From positions 1 through 47,415 of IMG/VR virus record IMGVR_UViG_3300044568_001517: DNA of 47,415 bases, one strand, 5' to 3'. A program made the position numbers and the translations under genes. Shown one piece after another: positions 43,181-47,415 of this stretch. The notes under the pieces are model-generated. The model saw nothing but the letters and a program-made list of their open reading frames with translations, was not told the DNA's origin and ran no database searches. Source of the DNA: a virus. Each line of letters starts with the position of its first letter. Within the stretch, counting starts at the first letter, position 1.

Positions 43181-43590
43181 TTGGTTAGGAGGGCTTGGAT
43201 CACAGCGGATCGGGCGAACTGGCTGTTGCCAAAGGCCATAGCCTGAGCGGCGGCCGCCTTGGCGTCCTGCTCGTCTTGCGCGTCTGCGGCCATACCAGAA
43301 ATTTCCGTTTCGGCCAGATCGGCCGCGCGCTTCACCTTAAACTCTTCGGTGTCTTCGAAGGCCACATCCTGCCAGCGGATCCATCCGCAAGACTTAGTCT
43401 CAAAGAGGATGCGCGTGGCGTGGATGATATCGCCATCGGCGTTAGACTCAGGGGCGGTGATCATTTGCATCAGCACGACAACGAAGTCGTTGGACACAGT
43501 AAATTTCCGCTTGGTGCCATCGATAGATTCAATGACTCCGTGGATTGGGATCGTGACGCGGGCGGCGTCATTTTTCGGTTCGTGTTGCAT
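43162..43590 (-). CDS. Unknown first gene of the minus-strand early operon
   Basis: A 142-residue protein with a beta-rich N-terminal half (ARVTIPIHGVIESIDGTKRK, then FVVVLMQMI), an acidic Ala-rich helix, and a polar C-terminus. ATG 43590 follows the TCACCCAG box. Upstream frame codons translate the promoter. No family recognised. Being first in the operon, it may be expressed earliest. Confidence 0.55.
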   Translation of the reverse strand: MQHEPKNDAARVTIPIHGVIESIDGTKRKFTVSNDFVVVLMQMITAPESNADGDIIHATRILFETKSCGWIRWQDVAFEDTEEFKVKRAADLAETEISGMAADAQDEQDAKAAAAQAMAFGNSQFARSAVIQALLTKCEFSF

Positions 43591-43597
43591 AGGAGGC

Positions 43598-43640
43598 TGG
43601 GTGAGGTCTTGAGGTGTAGGGATGTTGCACAAAGTGTCAA
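43598..43640 (-). promoter_or_regulatory. Variant early promoter module (gene 43162-43590)
   Basis: Minus strand: TTGACA (43635-43640), 16-nt spacer, TACACC (43613-43618), 8 nt, box TCACCCA (43598-43604), then ATG 43590. It drives the long recombination/endolysin operon and is divergent from the promoter at 43659. Confidence 0.6.
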
Positions 43641-43658
43641 GAGGTGTTTTTATGTGGC

Positions 43659-43702
43659 TTGACTCTGGCCGAAGTTCTGTTCTAATGGAGTCCTTCACCC
43701 AA
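43659..43702 (+). promoter_or_regulatory. Plus-strand early promoter module (gene 43708)
   Basis: TTGACT (43659-43664), 17-nt spacer, CTAATG (43682-43687), 7 nt, box TTCACCCAA (43694-43702), ATG at 43708. It drives the exonuclease and replication unit. Together with the promoter at 43598 it forms a divergent control region. Confidence 0.6.
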
Positions 43703-43707
43703 CGCAT

Positions 43708-43923
43708 ATGAACAAGATCCACTACCTCAAAGCGACCATCATCCGTGGCCTCGCTAAGTCACAAGGCAAGCGCGTATCCCGCGCCTTCCTCAACGCGCTC
43801 GACCAGTATGTCGAAGCCAAAGTCATCGCGGCTTGCCAGACCCATAACGGCGGCCTCAAGACTCTCGATGCGGGCCTCGCCCACTTCATCTTCGTTGGTG
43901 GCCTGAAGAAGAAGACCAAATAA
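43708..43923 (+). CDS. Small basic helical protein (histone-fold-like pattern)
   Basis: A 71-residue protein: helix 1 (NKIHYLKATIIRGLAKSQG), loop KRVS, helix 2 (RAFLNALDQYVEAKVIAACQ), loop GGLKTLD, and short helix 3. The RVS and K-T-[LI] loop signatures recall the histone fold. Helix 2 is about five residues shorter than in archaeal histones, so this is a resemblance, not a call. It is the first gene of the plus-strand replication unit and preceded by the TTGACT promoter. A DNA-binding role is plausible. Confidence 0.55.
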   Translation: MNKIHYLKATIIRGLAKSQGKRVSRAFLNALDQYVEAKVIAACQTHNGGLKTLDAGLAHFIFVGGLKKKTK

Positions 43924-43938
43924 TTTCCCCCCACAAAA

Positions 43939-44739
43939 ATGACCACACCGATCAAGAAAGTCGTCTACGATCTAGACGCCGCCCAGTACCACGCCAGCGA
44001 AGGTCTTAGCAAGACCCGCTTGGCTTATCTCCTCAAGTCGCCAGCCCACCTCAAGGCTTACGACTCCAACCTCCGTGACGAGCCGTCCAAGGATCAGATC
44101 CTCGGCACCGCGATCCACGAAGCCACGCTGGAGCCTGAGAAGTTCCTGAAGAACTGGGCTGTCCTCCCTGTCGGGATCGATCGCCGCACCACTGTCGGTA
44201 AGGCCGCCTATGCGGACTTCGTGGCAGAGAACGCTGGCAAGAGCCTGTTGAGCGCGGAGGACTACCAGACCGCCGTCTCCGTCTCCCTGTCCCTGAAGCA
44301 GAATATGAACTTCGGTGGCGCCCTCCGTGTCGGCACCCCTGAGATCAGCCTGTACGCGGCCTCTGACAACGGCCTCCAACTCAAGGCCCGCCTCGACCTG
44401 TACGATCCTGAGCGCAATGTCATCTGGGATATCAAGACCACAATCGCGGCAGATCCGTTCGGATTTAGGAAGGAATGCTTCAAGTATGCATACGCCCTAC
44501 AGGCCAGCCACTATCTTGATGTGGCCCGCCGCTCTGGCCTCGGCAACGAGCATACCAAGTTCGCCATCGCCGCCGTAGAGAAGACGGCTCCCTTCGCCGT
44601 TGGCCTGTATACGATCTCGGCCGAGAGCATCGCCAAGTGGGATGGCATCCGCGCGGGCCTGTTCGATGTCTGGAAGCGCGCCGATAACATCGGCCTGTAC
44701 CCAGCCTACTCCTCCGAGTTCGTCCAAATCGAAGCCTGA
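43939..44739 (+). CDS. RecE/DUF3799-like exonuclease
   Basis: A 266-residue protein. N-terminal ARVM-like segment LSKTRLAYLLKSPAHLKAY and LGTAIHEATLEP (about residues 26-68), then the nuclease core LKARLDLYDPERNVIWDIKTT (D151-K167 region) and ALQASHYLDVA. This is the PD-(D/E)XK order (D ... D-x-K ... Q) of RecE-type 5'-3' exonucleases. It would resect dsDNA for the Rad52-type annealing protein. No Shine-Dalgarno is obvious before ATG 43939. Confidence 0.8.
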   Translation: MTTPIKKVVYDLDAAQYHASEGLSKTRLAYLLKSPAHLKAYDSNLRDEPSKDQILGTAIHEATLEPEKFLKNWAVLPVGIDRRTTVGKAAYADFVAENAGKSLLSAEDYQTAVSVSLSLKQNMNFGGALRVGTPEISLYAASDNGLQLKARLDLYDPERNVIWDIKTTIAADPFGFRKECFKYAYALQASHYLDVARRSGLGNEHTKFAIAAVEKTAPFAVGLYTISAESIAKWDGIRAGLFDVWKRADNIGLYPAYSSEFVQIEA

Positions 44740-44740
44740 T

Positions 44741-45001
44741 ATGGACAACATCACTGAAGTCAGGGTCGAACTCTCAGCGCTCAAGGCGCTGGGAGGCCAG
44801 TGCTTCTTCGCCATCGTCTACGCCTACCTCAAGGCGCGGGCGGTGGACGGAGTGGCCCGCGTACCGAACAAGGAGGCCGCCGCGCTCTTCGGCGTCACTC
44901 CTCGGTACATCACCTCCGCGATCACCCACCTGCGTCAGGTCGGCCTGATCACCCACTACGAATACGATGGCCGCAACCGCATCGTTCACCTGATCAAATA
45001 A
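44741..45001 (+). CDS. Small winged-helix protein
   Basis: An 86-residue protein: a helical start (ITEVRVELSALKALGGQ), an HTH (VPNKEAAALFGVTPRYITSAITHL) and a wing (GLITHYEYDGRNRIVHLIK). It is a compact wHTH DNA-binding protein placed between the exonuclease and the initiator genes (1-nt gaps). It may be an origin-binding partner or a regulator of this unit. Confidence 0.65.
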   Translation: MDNITEVRVELSALKALGGQCFFAIVYAYLKARAVDGVARVPNKEAAALFGVTPRYITSAITHLRQVGLITHYEYDGRNRIVHLIK

Positions 45002-45002
45002 G

Positions 45003-45686
45003 ATGGAAAATCCATCATTAGGCTTTGTCGGCATCTTCATCCCCCGCGATCTCTGGCTACGAGCGGATCTCAGTGTCACCGAGAAGGTGCTTGCTGGGGT
45101 CGTAGACGCCTTGGACAAGGGCGATGGGTGCTGGGCGTCCAATGCGTACCTCGCGAACACTGTAGGGGTCGGAGAGAGGCAGATCCGCGACTACCTAGCG
45201 CGCCTTGAGGAAGCCAAGATCCTTAAGCGCTGGACTCAGGACGGAAACCGCAGGATCTCCAGTACCTACTCCAAGCCATCGAACAGTTCTTCGGTGGAGG
45301 AAAACAGCCACCCCCCTAGGAAGGAAACTGCCACCAATAGGGTAGTGGATAAAGTAAAAGATAATAAGAATAAGAGCGTATGTGTTTCAGAGGCTTTTTG
45401 TAAATTTAAAGTGGAGGTAACAGAGAAGGCTACGGAGTCATTCTGTCTGTTCATCGTTCATCGACAGGAGATCAAGCGGCCCCTGACCCAGCGCGCGCTG
45501 GAAGGCAATGTGGAGATCGTGAAGGCCGAGGCAGAGAAGAACGGCATCACATTTACGGAAGCGGCCAAGGAGATGGTGGACGCATCGATCAGGAACGGCT
45601 GGTACGGCCTGTTCCCTGTTCGCAAGGCCAGCCCTCACCTGCCCAAGAAGCAACTGACCAGCGAGGATCACAAGAATGGATTCTAA
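45003..45686 (+). CDS. Replication initiator / DnaD-like protein
   Basis: A 227-residue protein. The N-terminal wHTH (residues about 10-80: WLRADLSVTEKVLAGVVDAL, CWASNAYLANTVGVGERQIRDYL) is of the replication-initiator type. A polar linker follows, then a C-terminal helical domain with NGWYGLFPV, a motif seen near the end of DnaD-like proteins. The downstream gene is a helicase loader overlapping by 11 nt. Together they would open the origin and load host helicase. The origin itself is not identified. Confidence 0.65.
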   Translation: MENPSLGFVGIFIPRDLWLRADLSVTEKVLAGVVDALDKGDGCWASNAYLANTVGVGERQIRDYLARLEEAKILKRWTQDGNRRISSTYSKPSNSSSVEENSHPPRKETATNRVVDKVKDNKNKSVCVSEAFCKFKVEVTEKATESFCLFIVHRQEIKRPLTQRALEGNVEIVKAEAEKNGITFTEAAKEMVDASIRNGWYGLFPVRKASPHLPKKQLTSEDHKNGF

Positions 45687-46362
45687 GCACGGCACCTGTC
45701 TGCACTGCGGGTGCAAGACCACTGGCCTGTCCTTTGAGATCGGCGGCAAGACTGTCCAGTTCGGCGCCCCCGATGTCTGCGCGTCCCCAGAATGCACGGC
45801 CAAGGCTGACGCCGCCTTCGCGGCCGCAGAGGCCAAGCGGACGAAGCGGGATGGAATTTCCGTTCCAGTAATGTTTCAGGACACTGACTGTTCTAGGCTC
45901 CCATCGCGGCTGGCCCACTTGGCCAAGAACTGGACGCCGCATAGCGGGAAGGGCAACCTTCTCCTGCACGGCACCACGCGGATCGGGAAGACCAGAACGG
46001 CTTGGGAGATCTGCAAGCGGCTCGATGCTATCGGAGTAAAGGTTAAGGTACTCACGATGCGCGACATCGAGTTCCAGTTGCAGGAAGGCTTCCAGAAGGG
46101 CGACTGGCACCGCGTGGTAGATCGCTGGTGCGGCCATTCGTTCCTATTCATTGATGACCTAGGCAAGGAGAAGTTGACCGAGCGAACCGCGTCAGTCCTG
46201 TTCCAGATCGTAGACGAGCGCTCGGCCAACCGCCGCGCGACTATGATCACGACCAACTACGATGGATCCACGCTCAAGGCCAAATTTCCTGACGCCGAAA
46301 CTGGGGCCGCCTTCGTGGCCAGACTCCGAGAGTTCTACGACTTCAGCGGCGAGGCGACCTGA
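45676..46362 (+). CDS. DnaC-like helicase loader
   Basis: A 228-residue AAA+ ATPase. A cysteine cluster (C8, C11, C13, C35, C40) suggests a zinc-binding N-terminus. Walker A is HGTTRIGKT (98-106), Walker B FLFIDD (156-161), and a sensor ITTN is at 191-194. The family loads replicative helicase onto ssDNA. It overlaps the initiator gene, and its 3' end overlaps the convergent rusA by 28 nt. This is the complete version of the fragment at the left edge of the window. Confidence 0.8.
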   Translation: MDSKHGTCLHCGCKTTGLSFEIGGKTVQFGAPDVCASPECTAKADAAFAAAEAKRTKRDGISVPVMFQDTDCSRLPSRLAHLAKNWTPHSGKGNLLLHGTTRIGKTRTAWEICKRLDAIGVKVKVLTMRDIEFQLQEGFQKGDWHRVVDRWCGHSFLFIDDLGKEKLTERTASVLFQIVDERSANRRATMITTNYDGSTLKAKFPDAETGAAFVARLREFYDFSGEAT

Positions 46363-46799
46363 GGGTGGCTAAAGGGGTTGCACCCATCGATCATCACTTC
46401 GGTGAAGCCACCCTTATCCCACTCCAGTTTCATCACGCGCAGGTCGGCGATCTTCTGGTCAGCCTCGATGTAGCCAGCGATCACTAAGCAGTCCAAGATG
46501 GTTTTGACCACATTGTCCGCATCGGGCTTTGTGGTCTTCCATTCAATTTCCTTACAGGGTCTGCACTTGGGCGGCAGGTAGAACAGGGCCACAATGATCC
46601 GTAACGGCTTGCCAGCAAAGTAGGGCGCCTTGGGCTTTTGGGCGGCCAGAAGGGTAAGGAAGGCGGTCTCCCATTTCTTGGCATCGCTCTTCTTCATCTT
46701 GCCTACGAACATTTTGCCTGTCTGCTTGTTCTTTAGGATCTGCAACGCGGCTTGGTGGGTGGTCTCAGGCGGGGCGATGTCGAAGTGAAGGGTTTTCAT
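46335..46799 (-). CDS. rusA: RusA-family resolvase (right copy)
   Basis: A 154-residue allele of the left rusA. It keeps the same catalytic motif (KPDADNVVK) and the same overlap with the helicase-loader end. Differences cluster in the N-terminal third (KNKQTGKMF in place of KTTDGRRF) and near the C-terminus. The stop is TAG here and TAA in the left copy. Confidence 0.85.
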   Translation of the reverse strand: MKTLHFDIAPPETTHQAALQILKNKQTGKMFVGKMKKSDAKKWETAFLTLLAAQKPKAPYFAGKPLRIIVALFYLPPKCRPCKEIEWKTTKPDADNVVKTILDCLVIAGYIEADQKIADLRVMKLEWDKGGFTEVMIDGCNPFSHPQVASPLKS

Positions 46800-46847
46800 A
46801 CGCTGTCAGTAGTTGACCAGTTCGTACAAGTCGAGCAAAGTTACGGA

Positions 46848-47309
46848 ATGGAATACGAGCCTAAGCCAGAGCGGATCCGAACCGACATCAAGTCGCGGCA
46901 CAAGGGAACCAAGATCCCCAAGGAGAAGCGCGAAGAGATCGAGAAGCGCCTTGAGGCTGGCGAAGGCATCGTGGCCACGGCCAAGGCTGTCGGATCGTCC
47001 GAGCATACTGTCTCCGCGATCAGGAACGATCTTACGAAGGGCGTTGATACCAACGCTTGGAAGAAAGCCCACGGCGCCAACCTGATGGCGGCCGCCGCGC
47101 GGATGGGAGAGCGCTTGCTGGTTGAGGTCGATAACTTGTCTCCATCGCAACTACCATTGGCCATCGCGATCATCACGGACAAAGCGCTCTCCCTGAACGA
47201 TCAGCCGACCACTGTCACGGAACACAGGCTGAAGATCAGCCACGATGATCTGGACAAGATGCTACGCGGGCAGGTCATCGACCTCCCACCAGAATTGCCG
47301 CCTCAGTAG
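46848..47309 (+). CDS. HTH protein, candidate small terminase (right copy)
   Basis: A 153-residue allele of 638-1093 with the same start context and HTH. It lacks the upstream ATG at the position equivalent to 591, which supports the conserved ATG (46848) as the true start. The C-terminus is two residues longer (PPELPPQ). Its TAG lies inside the tRNA-Thr gene, as in the left copy. Confidence 0.6.
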   Translation: MEYEPKPERIRTDIKSRHKGTKIPKEKREEIEKRLEAGEGIVATAKAVGSSEHTVSAIRNDLTKGVDTNAWKKAHGANLMAAAARMGERLLVEVDNLSPSQLPLAIAIITDKALSLNDQPTTVTEHRLKISHDDLDKMLRGQVIDLPPELPPQ

Positions 47310-47374
47310 TTCAGTGGTAGAACACCTGTTTTGTAAACAGGTTGTCGCGGGTTCAATTCCTGCCTGAGGCTCCA
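47300..47374 (+). tRNA. tRNA-Thr (anticodon TGT), right copy
   Basis: Identical to 1084-1158, with encoded CCA. Its first 10 nt overlap the HTH gene. Confidence 0.95.
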
Positions 47375-47415
47375 GTGGGCGTAGTTCAACGGATAGAACC
47401 GCCGCCTTCTAAGCG
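47375..47415 (+). tRNA. tRNA-Arg (TCT), truncated by window end
   Basis: The first 41 nt, through the anticodon loop (CTTCTAA), are identical to 1159-1199. The window ends within the anticodon stem. Confidence 0.85.

Larger units (their letters stand above)
46208..47415. repeat. Right copy of imperfect terminal repeat
   Basis: The counterpart of 1-1199: exactly identical for 127 bases, then diverged, identical again for the last 117 bases covering tRNA-Thr and part of tRNA-Arg. The exact 127-nt match at a contig start equals a common assembler k-mer length, which favours a graph-junction explanation. Confidence 0.9.

Noticed and set aside
36555-43702. TCACCCA box as a base-pairing element to 16S rRNA
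   Set aside because: It is complementary to a GGGUGA stretch near the 3' end of typical 16S rRNA, but that stretch is normally in a helix and a six-base match is expected by chance; kept only as an idea behind the promoter-module finding.
1-47415. CRISPR arrays, insertion sequences and transposases
   Set aside because: No regularly spaced repeats and no transposase-like protein were seen on either strand.

Overview
The window is a tailed-phage genome. The best-supported morphotype is a podovirus-like virion (short tail). It carries large terminase, portal, scaffold, a SU10/DUF5309-type major capsid protein, head-tail adaptor, tail nozzle, fibres, and a T7-like run of internal/ejection proteins that ends in a giant 4,883-residue protein. 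I see no integrase, repressor-type lysogeny module, DNA polymerase, RNA polymerase or methyltransferase. The phage therefore looks lytic and dependent on host replication and transcription. The bacterial host cannot be named from the sequence.

The two ends of the window are the same locus in two diverged versions: 1-1199 matches 46208-47415. The first 127 bases are identical, after which the copies drift to roughly 85-90% identity. The natural reading is a circular or circularly permuted map of about 46.2 kb, with the contig running past its own start into a strain variant. A true duplicated terminus is less likely.

Layout on the circular map. (1) A plus-strand unit, 43708 to 46362, continues after an antisense rusA into a helix-turn-helix gene and two tRNA genes (to 1233). 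It holds a small basic protein, a RecE/DUF3799-like exonuclease, a wHTH protein, a replication-initiator-like protein and a DnaC-like helicase loader. (2) A minus-strand early/middle unit, 43590 down to 35494, holds a Rad52-type annealing protein, a SWIM zinc-finger protein, a signal-peptide lysozyme-like endolysin, an RHH-like regulator and many unknown genes. (3) A G-rich non-coding region (34868-35436) with direct repeats and a terminator at its edge. (4) A minus-strand late unit, 34867 down to 1326: DNA packaging, head, adaptor, tail nozzle/fibres, internal virion proteins, then holin/membrane/lipoprotein lysis genes. It ends at a good intrinsic terminator facing the plus-strand tRNA unit.

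Replication and recombination appear to run through host polymerase recruited by the initiator plus helicase loader, with an exonuclease/annealing pair and a RusA resolvase making and resolving concatemers for packaging.

Three whole-genome signals stand out. First, the 4-base palindromes ACGT, AGCT, CATG and CCGG appear to be absent from all 47 kb, whereas GATC is several-fold enriched. Second, several early genes share a near-identical promoter module (TTGAC[A/T], 17 nt, TCCACTGC, then a TCACCCAC box just before the start codon) in place of a Shine-Dalgarno leader. Third, nearly a third of the genome is a single ejection-type polyvalent protein carrying a zinc-peptidase motif and tandem repeat domains.
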